From Solirubrobacteraceae bacterium (GTDB taxonomy: Bacteria > Actinomycetota > Thermoleophilia > Solirubrobacterales > Solirubrobacteraceae): a DNA stretch of 5,849 bases. The stretch covers positions 1 through 5,849 of the forward strand of contig JASHYF010000169.1 of the NCBI GenBank assembly GCA_030043235.1, written 5' to 3'. A program made the position numbers and the translations under genes. The notes under the pieces were generated by a model that was given only the letters and a program-made list of their open reading frames with translations, did not search any database and was not told the DNA's origin. This document shows, one piece after another, positions 1 to 5,822 of the stretch (positions within the stretch are counted from its first letter, which is position 1; the number at the start of each line of letters is the position of its first letter).

Positions 1-17
1 AACCGCATCATCTGCAA

Positions 18-1667
18 GTGTGCGGTGTTGTGAGCAGCGAGATGGGACCCCGCGTGTCGGAGACGTCAGCCCCGTCAGCTCCTCCGCCGTCGCGGGCGCG
101 CACCCGCCCAACGCCACCCGGCTCCCCCCGCTCCGCACTGCCCGCCGGATCGTTCGCCCGCCCGGCGCTGCCCGTGGCCGCGCGTCTTGCCGAGCGCTCC
201 GACCACGACATCCGCCGCAAGCGGCCGCCGGCGCTGTCGCTGCTGGTGCGCGCCTCGACCGTGTGGCGCGTGGCGCGCGTGCTGTCGCTGCTCGCGCTCG
301 ACTTCGCCGGCGTGGCGCTCGCGATCTTCACCGCGCTCGTGCTCAAGGAAGTCGTGCACGGCCGCGTGCACAGCGCCAACGCGTACCACGGAACGAGGCA
401 GTTCCTGCCGTTCGCCTACCTGCTCACCGCGCTGCTGTTCGCGCGCTCGGGGCTGTACGCACAGCGCGCGCTGCGCCCCGGGCTCTCGCGCATCGTCGGC
501 TCGCTCTTCCAGGTGGCGTTCGTGGCGTTGCTGTTCGCCGTGGTGAGCGGCGAACACTTCTCCAGCTACTACCTCTTCTACGGCTCGCTCGCGTTCGCGA
601 TCTTCTACATCGCCACGCTGCGCGCCGGCTACGAGCGCGCGACGACGCTGCTGCTCACGTACGCCGGCTACCAGCGCCGCGCGGTGCTCGTAGGCAGCGG
701 CAAGCACATCGCCGACGTGGCGCGCGCGTTCGCCGACGTGGCCCATGCGCCGGTCGAGCTCGTCGGCTTCCTCGCGCCCAGCCCGATCGATGCGGACGGG
801 CTGCGCGCGCTCGGCACGCTCGAGGACCTCGGGGAGGTGCTCGATGGGGGCACACAGCCCGGAGGGCTGGGTCGCGTCGACGAGGTGATCATCGCCGACC
901 CCGACTTTCCCCAGGACGACGCCGTTGAGCTCGTCGACCAGTGTCACCGGCGCGGCGTGCGCGTGCGCATCGCGCCTTCCACGATGGAGATCCTCATGCA
1001 CCGCGCGGAGTTCGTGCCCGGGCAGTCGGTGCCGCTGTTCGAGCTCGGCCCGCCCGTGTTCGCCGGCATCGACTTCGCGCTCAAGCGCACCTTCGACGTC
1101 GTCGGCGCGATGCTGCTGTTGATCGTGCTCAGTCCGCTGCTGCTGGCGATCATGCTGGCCGTGCGCCTCAGCTCACGCGGGCCCGTGCTGTTCAGCTCCG
1201 TGCGGCGCGGCATCGGCCAACGCCCGTTCGCCTGCCTGAAGTTCCGCACCATGCACACCCGCGCCGAGGAGTCCCAGGCGGAGCTCGAAGAGCTCAACGA
1301 GGCCTCCGGGGCGCTGTTCAAGATCCGCGAGGATCCGCGCCTGACCGCGGTTGGCCGGCTGCTGCGGCGCTTCTCGCTGGACGAGCTGCCCCAGCTCGTG
1401 AACGTGCTGCGCGGGGAGATGTCGCTCGTCGGCCCGCGCCCGCTGCCCGAGCGTGACTACGCGATGCTCGAGGACTGGCACCGCAAGCGCTACCTCGTGC
1501 TGCCCGGCCTCACCGGGCTGTGGCAGGTCTCCGGCCGCTCGGAGCTCGACTTCGACGACCTCGTGCACCTGGACTTCATCTACCTGGAGAACTGGTCGCT
1601 CGCGCTCGACCTCACGATCCTGCTGAAGACGATCCCCGCCGTGATCTCACGCCGGGGCGCCTACTGA
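18..1667 (+). CDS. Polyprenyl-phosphate sugar-1-phosphate transferase (WcaJ/WbaP-type initiating enzyme)
   Basis: Integral membrane phosphoglycosyltransferase that moves a sugar-1-phosphate from a nucleotide sugar to undecaprenyl (or similar) phosphate, the first step of exopolysaccharide or O-antigen-type assembly. Numbering from GTG at 18 (549 aa): a Pro/Ala/Arg-rich, probably disordered N-terminus (1-75); four hydrophobic segments (about 86-106, 128-145, 160-177, 185-205); a Rossmann-like domain starting RAVLVGSGKH (221-230); then the catalytic domain. That domain has the re-entrant membrane helix with its Ser-Pro break (360-383, SP at 372-373), KFRTM (408-412), the catalytic Asp-Glu dyad in SLDELPQ (D455, E456), LVGPRPL (470-476), PGLTGLWQVSGRS (496-508) and the family-typical end SRRGAY. 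Family membership is very likely; which sugar is used cannot be read. The start is uncertain: GTG 18, GTG 30 and ATG 42 are in frame, none has a clear ribosome-binding site, and the frame is open to the window edge. The last four codons and stop lie in a duplicated repeat. Confidence 0.93.
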   Translation: MCGVVSSEMGPRVSETSAPSAPPPSRARTRPTPPGSPRSALPAGSFARPALPVAARLAERSDHDIRRKRPPALSLLVRASTVWRVARVLSLLALDFAGVALAIFTALVLKEVVHGRVHSANAYHGTRQFLPFAYLLTALLFARSGLYAQRALRPGLSRIVGSLFQVAFVALLFAVVSGEHFSSYYLFYGSLAFAIFYIATLRAGYERATTLLLTYAGYQRRAVLVGSGKHIADVARAFADVAHAPVELVGFLAPSPIDADGLRALGTLEDLGEVLDGGTQPGGLGRVDEVIIADPDFPQDDAVELVDQCHRRGVRVRIAPSTMEILMHRAEFVPGQSVPLFELGPPVFAGIDFALKRTFDVVGAMLLLIVLSPLLLAIMLAVRLSSRGPVLFSSVRRGIGQRPFACLKFRTMHTRAEESQAELEELNEASGALFKIREDPRLTAVGRLLRRFSLDELPQLVNVLRGEMSLVGPRPLPERDYAMLEDWHRKRYLVLPGLTGLWQVSGRSELDFDDLVHLDFIYLENWSLALDLTILLKTIPAVISRRGAY

Positions 1668-1712
1668 TGTCGTAGCGCCGAGCGTGTCGAGGCGCCCGGG
1701 CGGGCGCCGCGG
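1653..1712. repeat. 60-bp direct repeat, copy 1 (overlaps sugar transferase 3' end)
   Basis: This stretch matches 1762-1821 at 59 of 60 positions, offset 109 bp; the one difference is G1698 versus A1807. It begins inside the sugar transferase gene and covers its last four codons (Arg-Gly-Ala-Tyr) and the TGA at 1665-1667. It then runs through two hairpins: GGCGC-C-TAC (1656-1664) with GTAGCGCC (1672-1679), and GGCGCCC (1691-1697) with GGGCGCC (1702-1708). Because Gly-Ala-Tyr is a usual C-terminus for this enzyme family, I infer that this copy is the original and the other is derived. Confidence 0.9.
1691..1708. terminator. Possible bidirectional terminator hairpin after the sugar transferase
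   Basis: A perfect 7-bp GC-only stem, GGCGCCC/GGGCGCC, with loop GGGC, 24 bases past the sugar transferase stop. No T-run follows on either strand, so it is not a classical intrinsic terminator. Its place between convergent genes, together with similar hairpins at 1656-1679, 1747-1766 and 1800-1817, makes a termination or RNA 3'-end role plausible. That role is inference; only the stem is seen directly. Confidence 0.4.
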
Positions 1713-1746
1713 GGCCTATCGAAGGGTCCGAGCGACGGCCTCGTTC

Positions 1747-1766
1747 CCCCGCCCAGGCGGGCGGGG
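1747..1766. terminator. Perfect 8-bp GC hairpin between convergent genes
   Basis: CCCCGCCC (1747-1754) pairs perfectly with GGGCGGGG (1759-1766) around loop AGGC. It is downstream of the sugar transferase stop on the plus strand and just past the glycosyltransferase stop (1770) on the minus strand, so it could end transcripts from both sides. Read on the minus strand, the right arm is preceded by no A/T tract, and neither side has a T-run. It shares a 14-base core, CGCCCRGGCGGGCG, with the hairpins of both 60-bp repeat copies. Confidence 0.45.
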
Positions 1767-1821
1767 CGCCTACTGATGTCGTAGCGCCGAGCGTGTCGAG
1801 GCGCCCAGGCGGGCGCCGCGG
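1762..1821. repeat. 60-bp direct repeat, copy 2 (overlaps glycosyltransferase 3' end)
   Basis: Second copy of the 60-bp repeat, lying in the 3' end of the minus-strand glycosyltransferase gene. It still carries the plus-strand remnant GGCGCCTACTGA (1765-1776) of the sugar transferase end, now with no upstream coding sequence for it. On the minus strand it encodes the last 16 residues and the TAG stop (1770-1772) of the glycosyltransferase. Both hairpins of copy 1 are kept: 1765-1788 (8 bp with one bulged C) and 1800-1817 (7 bp, loop AGGC). The single mismatch with copy 1 is the first loop base of the second hairpin. Confidence 0.9.
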
Positions 1822-2777
1822 AGCGTACTGACGACCTTCGCGCCCGCGGCGGCGCGCTCGTATACGCGCCAAGTCGCACGCGCGGCGTCGTGCCAGCTCC
1901 ACGCCGGCGGCGCCGGCGCCGGTCGCCGGGTGGCTTGTGCGGCGGCGATCAGGGCGCACATGTCTCCGGGTGCGACGAACGTGGCGCGCTCTCCCAGCAC
2001 CTCGCGCAGCGCAGGGTTGTCGCATGCTACAACGGGCGTGCCGCAGGCGAGCGCCTCGACGGCGGGCAGCCCGAAGCCCTCGTCGGTGGAGCTCAGCACG
2101 AGCGCGTGTGCGCCGCTGTAGATGGCGGCCAGCTGATCGTCGGAGACCTGTCCGGTGAGGATCACGCCGGGCAGCTCGTGTGCCCACGGCCGCGTCGAGC
2201 CGACGAGCACGAGGGGCATGCGACGAGGGGCGGCGGCGAGCTTGACGACGTGCTTGGCCGGATCGGGGTGTCGCAGCCCGCCGACCCACACGAGGAAGCG
2301 CTCCGGCAGGCCGAAGCGCGCCCGCACCGCGGCGATGTCCTGCTGGCTGCGCGGGTACATCGCGGAGTCGGCCGCCTCGGGGATGACGACGACCTGCTCG
2401 CGTGTCAGACGCAGGTGCGCCAGTGCGTCTCGCGCGACCGCCCCGGTGGGCACGATCACACGCGCCGCGCGCTGCACCGCCAAATGGCGCATCCGCATAC
2501 GCAGGCCGGCGCGAAGGTGCTCGCTGCGGCGCTTGAGCATCGCCAGGTCGTGGATCGTGACGACCATCGGACAGGGGCAGTGCAACATCGCCCCGTCCAT
2601 CCACGGCGAGTGGAACACATCCGCGCTGCGCGAGCGCGCGAGCGATGACTGGCGGTGCGTCTGCACCAGCTCGTCGCCCGCAGCCGCCGTGTCTTCGAGC
2701 GCGGCCAGCAGGCAGCGGGAGTAGCGTCCGACGCCCTCCGGATCCGACACGGGGCGGTTGTCGAACGCGACCCTCAC
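1770..2777 (-). CDS. Group 1 (GT4, GT-B fold) glycosyltransferase
   Basis: Cytoplasmic, probably membrane-associated glycosyltransferase that would add a sugar from a nucleotide donor to the growing lipid-linked glycan. I chose GTG at 2777 because it gives the N-terminus (M)RVAFDNRPVSDPEGVGRYSR, with the start strand and Gly-x-Gly-Arg loop typical of GT4 enzymes (335 aa). The frame opens further upstream to a GTG at 2828 (352 aa), but those 17 residues look non-conserved; neither start has a convincing ribosome-binding site. From 2777, other motifs are TIHDLAMLK (about 74-82), VPTGAVARD (109-117), WVGGL (164-168) and the donor-binding EX7E motif E-GFGLPAV-E (E233 to E241) followed by ALACGTPVVACD. 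The end is odd: the last 16 residues are encoded by a copy of the 60-bp repeat, so the ancestral C-terminus was probably different. Donor and acceptor sugars cannot be determined. The gene is divergent from the methyltransferase. Confidence 0.9.
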   Translation of the reverse strand: MRVAFDNRPVSDPEGVGRYSRCLLAALEDTAAAGDELVQTHRQSSLARSRSADVFHSPWMDGAMLHCPCPMVVTIHDLAMLKRRSEHLRAGLRMRMRHLAVQRAARVIVPTGAVARDALAHLRLTREQVVVIPEAADSAMYPRSQQDIAAVRARFGLPERFLVWVGGLRHPDPAKHVVKLAAAPRRMPLVLVGSTRPWAHELPGVILTGQVSDDQLAAIYSGAHALVLSSTDEGFGLPAVEALACGTPVVACDNPALREVLGERATFVAPGDMCALIAAAQATRRPAPAPPAWSWHDAARATWRVYERAAAGAKVVSTLRGARLGASTRSALRHQ

Positions 2778-2872
2778 GCTTAGCGCTGTGCCATCACGCG
2801 GTTCCCGGATCCTCCATCGCGCCAACACTATTCGGTTTGCCTACGGTTGGATAGGTCTGACAGCCTTACTGC
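2778..2872. promoter_or_regulatory. Divergent intergenic region, probable back-to-back promoters
   Basis: This 95-bp gap separates the divergently transcribed glycosyltransferase and methyltransferase, so promoters for both should lie in or near it. The part around 2820-2872 is clearly richer in A and T than the neighbouring genes, which fits promoter DNA. I see no convincing -35/-10 pair on either strand. Five-base arms CCAAC (2822-2826) and GTTGG (2846-2850) form a weak inverted repeat of unknown meaning. The call rests mainly on gene layout and base composition. Confidence 0.4.
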
Positions 2873-3499
2873 ATGTCCTCGCGTGCCTACCACGAAGCGA
2901 TCTGGGCCAGGCTGCCGGAGGGGCTCGAGCCGTCCGACTTCGCCCTGCGCCGGTCCTTTCTGCTCGCGCACGTGCGCGAGGGCGAGCGCGTGCTCGACGT
3001 CGGTTGCGGGGAGGCTCGCTTCACGGTGGAGCTCGCGCGCGCCGGTGCGCGCGCGGTGGGCGTGGACGTCGCCGGCGAGCCGCTGCGCCGCGCGCGAGCG
3101 CGCCATCCCGAGCTCGACCTGCGGGTGCTCGATGGCGAGAGCACGTGGGAGCTGGAGGACGCGAGCTTCGACGTGGTGTGGGCGGGCGAGGTGATCGAGC
3201 ACATAGCCGACACCGCCGCGTGGCTGTCAGAGGTGCGCCGCGTGCTGCGCCCGGGCGGGAGCCTGGCGCTCAGCACGCCTGACCACGGCCGCCTCACGCT
3301 CATGCGGCTCGCGCTGTCGCGGCGCGCCTTCGCCGCCCACTTCGACCCGCTGGAGGATCACCTGCGTTTCTACAGCCGCGACACGCTCACGACGCTGCTC
3401 GAACAGTTTCGATTCGAGCGAGTTCACGTGCGCCGCGCAGGTGGGGCGCCCGGAGCGCGCCGGCTGCTGCTCGCGCACGCGACGCGCGCGCGGTTTTGA
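2873..3499 (+). CDS. Class I SAM-dependent methyltransferase
   Basis: Soluble 208-aa enzyme that transfers a methyl group from S-adenosylmethionine. The fold is shown by the glycine-rich SAM loop VLDVGCGEARF (40-50), the acidic ribose-binding residue in VGVDVA (D65), D87 in the VLDGE stretch as a likely adenine-side contact, motif FDVVWAGEVIEHI (99-111) and post-motif VLRPGGSLALSTP (124-136). It resembles the Methyltransf_11/UbiG-like group, and the C-terminal part (DPLEDHLRFYSRDTL) is typical of that fold. Start: ATG 2873 is the first possible start after an in-frame TGA at 2858-2860; there is no Shine-Dalgarno sequence, so a leaderless or near-leaderless mRNA is possible. Its place between glycan genes suggests methylation of a sugar or lipid-linked glycan, but the substrate is unknown. 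Its last 113 bp overlap the antisense 3' end of the ligase gene. Confidence 0.9.
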   Translation: MSSRAYHEAIWARLPEGLEPSDFALRRSFLLAHVREGERVLDVGCGEARFTVELARAGARAVGVDVAGEPLRRARARHPELDLRVLDGESTWELEDASFDVVWAGEVIEHIADTAAWLSEVRRVLRPGGSLALSTPDHGRLTLMRLALSRRAFAAHFDPLEDHLRFYSRDTLTTLLEQFRFERVHVRRAGGAPGARRLLLAHATRARF

Positions 3500-5822
3500 T
3501 TCGTGCGGTCTTGACGCGTGCGCTGCTCGATTCGCTCGCTCGCAACGCCTGGATGTAGGCGTTGTGGATTTCGATCGCTTCGCGCTGACCGTCGGCGATG
3601 GCTTCCGGGGAGATCGACTCGGGATCGAGATAGATCGCCGCCTGCAGCTCTTTGACCGCGGCCGCCGGGTCGCGCGTCAGCTGATAGCGACCGAGCGTCA
3701 GCCACGTCAGCGGGTTGGACGGCTGCAGACGTACCGCCCGTTCGAGCGTCGCTAGCGCGCGCAAAGGTTCGGCCGAGTATTGCTGGACGGTGGCGAGCGT
3801 GAACAGCGCTTCCACGGACAGCGGATCCTGTGAGACCGCGCGGGTGACCGTGGCCTGTGCCCCATGGGGATCGCCGGCCAGCTGCGCGAGCGCTTCCTGG
3901 CGGGTTTCTTCGGCGCGCTGCGGCTGCCACTGCGACCACGCAGCCAGCAGCGCGGCCACGACCGCCGCGCCCGCGAGCGCCAGGCGCATCGGCCCCGGCT
4001 GCAGCAGTGCACGGCGCGGTCGATCCACGCGATCGGCCGGTCCATGCGCCGCCATCGGACCACGGCTGCCCGCGTTGCCGTCGTAGGCGCCGCGGCTGGC
4101 GCCACTCGCGGCGAGCGGGCCACGACCGGCGAGCCAGCCCGCGCACAGCAGCGCCACGCACGCGTCGCCGGGCACATACCAGGTCCAGTCGACGAGTGAG
4201 TGCGCGCCGAAGACTACGACCAGGCAGAGCATCGCGAGCATGCCGATGCGCTCTGGCGTGTAGCGCGTGAGCGTCCCCGGCGACGCCTGCAGCCGTCGCC
4301 AGCCGGGGCGGGCTCCCGGGCGCAGCTCTCGCCACGTGCGCCAGCCTGCCTGCCTGTCCTGCCGCGGGGAGGGCGCCCGCCAGGGCGTGCCCCTCGGGGC
4401 GCCGGTCCAGCTGCGATTGAAGAGATGCGTCGCGCGCCCCGCGGCGGCCATCCATGCGAGCAGCAGCGCGAGCGCCAGGACCAGGCCCACGAGCCCGAGG
4501 TCGGCGAGCGTCTGCACGATGAAGCCGTGGGCGTGTCGTACGACGAGCGACTCGGTTTCATAGCGCAGGTGGGCCGTGCGAAAGCCTTCCGCGCCGGCGC
4601 CGAGCGCGGGGTGGGCTTTGAAGACCTGCAGCGCCTCCTTCCAGTAGCGCGCGCGCACGCTCGCAACCGCGGTGAGGCGACCGGGCGTGTTGGGGGGCGG
4701 CTTGGCGTTCGGATCGACGAGCGCGCTGAAGTCGTGCGAGATGGTCCCCGTGAATCCGCGGCGCGTGCTCGCGAGCGCGCCCGCGAACGCGAGCACCGCG
4801 AGCCCGAGCGCCGCCAGCAGGGCCGCGCCGGCGCGTCTGCGCGCGAGCAGCGAAGGCGCACGCCTCGCTGTGAGGAAGCCGATCGCGACGCCGATCGCGG
4901 CGAGGGCCAGGAGCATCGCGACGACGAGCGCGCCGAGCTCGCGCCCGGCCGCGACGCGTTCGGCGAGCGGAACGCCTTCGGAGGTGAGCGCATGCCTGGA
5001 GAAGTCCCACGCGAGGACCACGCCGGCGCCGAGCGCTCCGGCGATCAACAGCGCGGCGCTGCGCAGGCGCAGCGGCACCGCGCACAGCCACAGCAACAGA
5101 CCGAGCACGAGCGCGGCCAGCGCGCCGCGCGAGTAGGCGAGCACGAGCGCCGTCAGCAGCAGTCCCACGGCCGGGTAGGCGAGCGCACGCAGCAGCGCGT
5201 GGCCGTCGCGGCGCGCGCCCAGCCACAGGCAGCCGATCACGCCCATCGCCGCGCTCAGTCCGACCGCGTTCCAGTAGCCGTACGGTTCGCTCACGCGCGC
5301 GTACGTGTTGGAAGGGTCGATGCTGGCCGGGAACACCTTGCTCGCAAGGGCGTAGCCGCACACGACCACCGCTGCGAGCGACAGACCGCCGAGGAGGGCC
5401 GGCCAGCGCGCGGGAGCGGCGCGCACGAGCGCCACGCCCGCGCCGAACACGCCGCTGTACGCGAGCAGCCGCCCCGAGTCCTGCCAGCTGAGGTCGGGCT
5501 GCACCGACCACACGATCGACAGCCCGCTGAGCGCGGCGAACGCAAGCAGCAGGGCGGCGGGCCACAGGCCGTAGCCGCGTCCACGCGCGGGCACCAGGAT
5601 CACGCCGGCTGCCACCAGCACGCCCGCGCCGAGCGTGAGCGCGATCTCGGTGATCGTCATCGACTGCAGGTTCAGCCCGCCCTTGGCGTAGAAGGTGACG
5701 GCGCAGAAGGCGCCCGCGACCAGGAGCGTCGTCCACCACAGCTGATCGTGAGCCCGCCCACCCGCGGTTGCGCGGGATCCGCCCGCGCGTGGCCGCCAGC
5801 CCGTGATCGCAAGCACGCCCAC
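3387..5822 (-). CDS. O-antigen ligase/Wzy-family membrane protein with C-terminal TPR domain
   Basis: Polytopic membrane protein expected to polymerise or transfer lipid-linked glycan on the outer face of the membrane. From GTG 5822 it is 811 aa. It has about 11 hydrophobic segments between residues 31 and 350, including EPYGYWNAVGLS (179-190) and YSRGALAALV (230-239). A large external loop (352-435) follows with the Wzy_C-type signature RARYWKEALQVFKAHPALG (390-408), GAGAEGF (408-414) and the conserved His region RHAHGFIVQTLADLGLVGL (429-447; H432 is the likely key His). After TM 436-458 comes an unusual basic, Trp/Arg-rich loop (about 466-520), two more TMs (525-566), a polar linker, a TM (612-630) and about three TPR-like helical repeats (641-735). 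The tail 766-811 is Ala/Arg-rich and overlaps the methyltransferase gene by 113 bp. Polymerase, ligase or oligosaccharyltransferase cannot be told apart here. The frame is open to the window edge (Pro/Ala-rich), so the true start may lie outside. Confidence 0.88.
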   Translation of the reverse strand: MGVLAITGWRPRAGGSRATAGGRAHDQLWWTTLLVAGAFCAVTFYAKGGLNLQSMTITEIALTLGAGVLVAAGVILVPARGRGYGLWPAALLLAFAALSGLSIVWSVQPDLSWQDSGRLLAYSGVFGAGVALVRAAPARWPALLGGLSLAAVVVCGYALASKVFPASIDPSNTYARVSEPYGYWNAVGLSAAMGVIGCLWLGARRDGHALLRALAYPAVGLLLTALVLAYSRGALAALVLGLLLWLCAVPLRLRSAALLIAGALGAGVVLAWDFSRHALTSEGVPLAERVAAGRELGALVVAMLLALAAIGVAIGFLTARRAPSLLARRRAGAALLAALGLAVLAFAGALASTRRGFTGTISHDFSALVDPNAKPPPNTPGRLTAVASVRARYWKEALQVFKAHPALGAGAEGFRTAHLRYETESLVVRHAHGFIVQTLADLGLVGLVLALALLLAWMAAAGRATHLFNRSWTGAPRGTPWRAPSPRQDRQAGWRTWRELRPGARPGWRRLQASPGTLTRYTPERIGMLAMLCLVVVFGAHSLVDWTWYVPGDACVALLCAGWLAGRGPLAASGASRGAYDGNAGSRGPMAAHGPADRVDRPRRALLQPGPMRLALAGAAVVAALLAAWSQWQPQRAEETRQEALAQLAGDPHGAQATVTRAVSQDPLSVEALFTLATVQQYSAEPLRALATLERAVRLQPSNPLTWLTLGRYQLTRDPAAAVKELQAAIYLDPESISPEAIADGQREAIEIHNAYIQALRASESSSARVKTARIKTARASRARAAAGALRAPHLRGARELARIETVRAAS
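3491..3520. repeat. Imperfect 15-bp tandem repeat at the methyltransferase stop
   Basis: Two adjacent 15-base units (3491-3505 and 3506-3520) match at 12 of 15 positions and start with CGGT-TTGA. The methyltransferase stop codon TGA (3497-3499) is in the first unit. On the minus strand the units encode consecutive Arg-(Val/Ile)-Lys-Thr-Ala blocks in the ligase tail (residues about 769-778). It looks like a small in-frame slippage or duplication product, though chance similarity is possible at this length. Confidence 0.5.

Noticed and set aside
75..1001. Long minus-strand open frame opposite the sugar transferase
   Set aside because: Shadow of a well-supported gene; composition is Arg/Ala/Glu-rich with no recognisable domain, as expected in GC-rich DNA.
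1653..1821. CRISPR array or insertion-sequence ends
   Set aside because: Only two copies, no regular spacers, no transposase, and no target-site duplication around the repeat.
1661..1879. 72-codon minus-strand frame across the repeat region
   Set aside because: Built from the two repeat copies read on the minus strand (the APRHARRYDIS-type block); no start signal and no family resemblance.
1612..2604. 330-codon minus-strand frame overlapping the glycosyltransferase
   Set aside because: It is another frame of the same strand as the real gene, Arg/Ala/Gly-rich, and lacks GT motifs, which lie in the 1770-2777 frame.
1890..2648. 252-codon plus-strand frame opposite the glycosyltransferase
   Set aside because: His/Arg/Gly-rich antisense shadow without motifs; the GT4 motifs are on the other strand.
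2780..2794. Tiny minus-strand leader-like frame (ATG, four codons, TAA) just before the glycosyltransferase start, with GGAGG at 2812-2816
   Set aside because: The GGAGG is about 17 bases from the ATG, too far for a normal ribosome-binding site, and a four-codon frame arises easily by chance.
3424..5739. Long alternative minus-strand frames (3424-4455, 4558-5739) and plus-strand frames across the ligase
   Set aside because: Arg-rich shadows in GC-rich DNA; only the 3387-5822 frame shows TM helices, the Wzy_C signature and TPRs.
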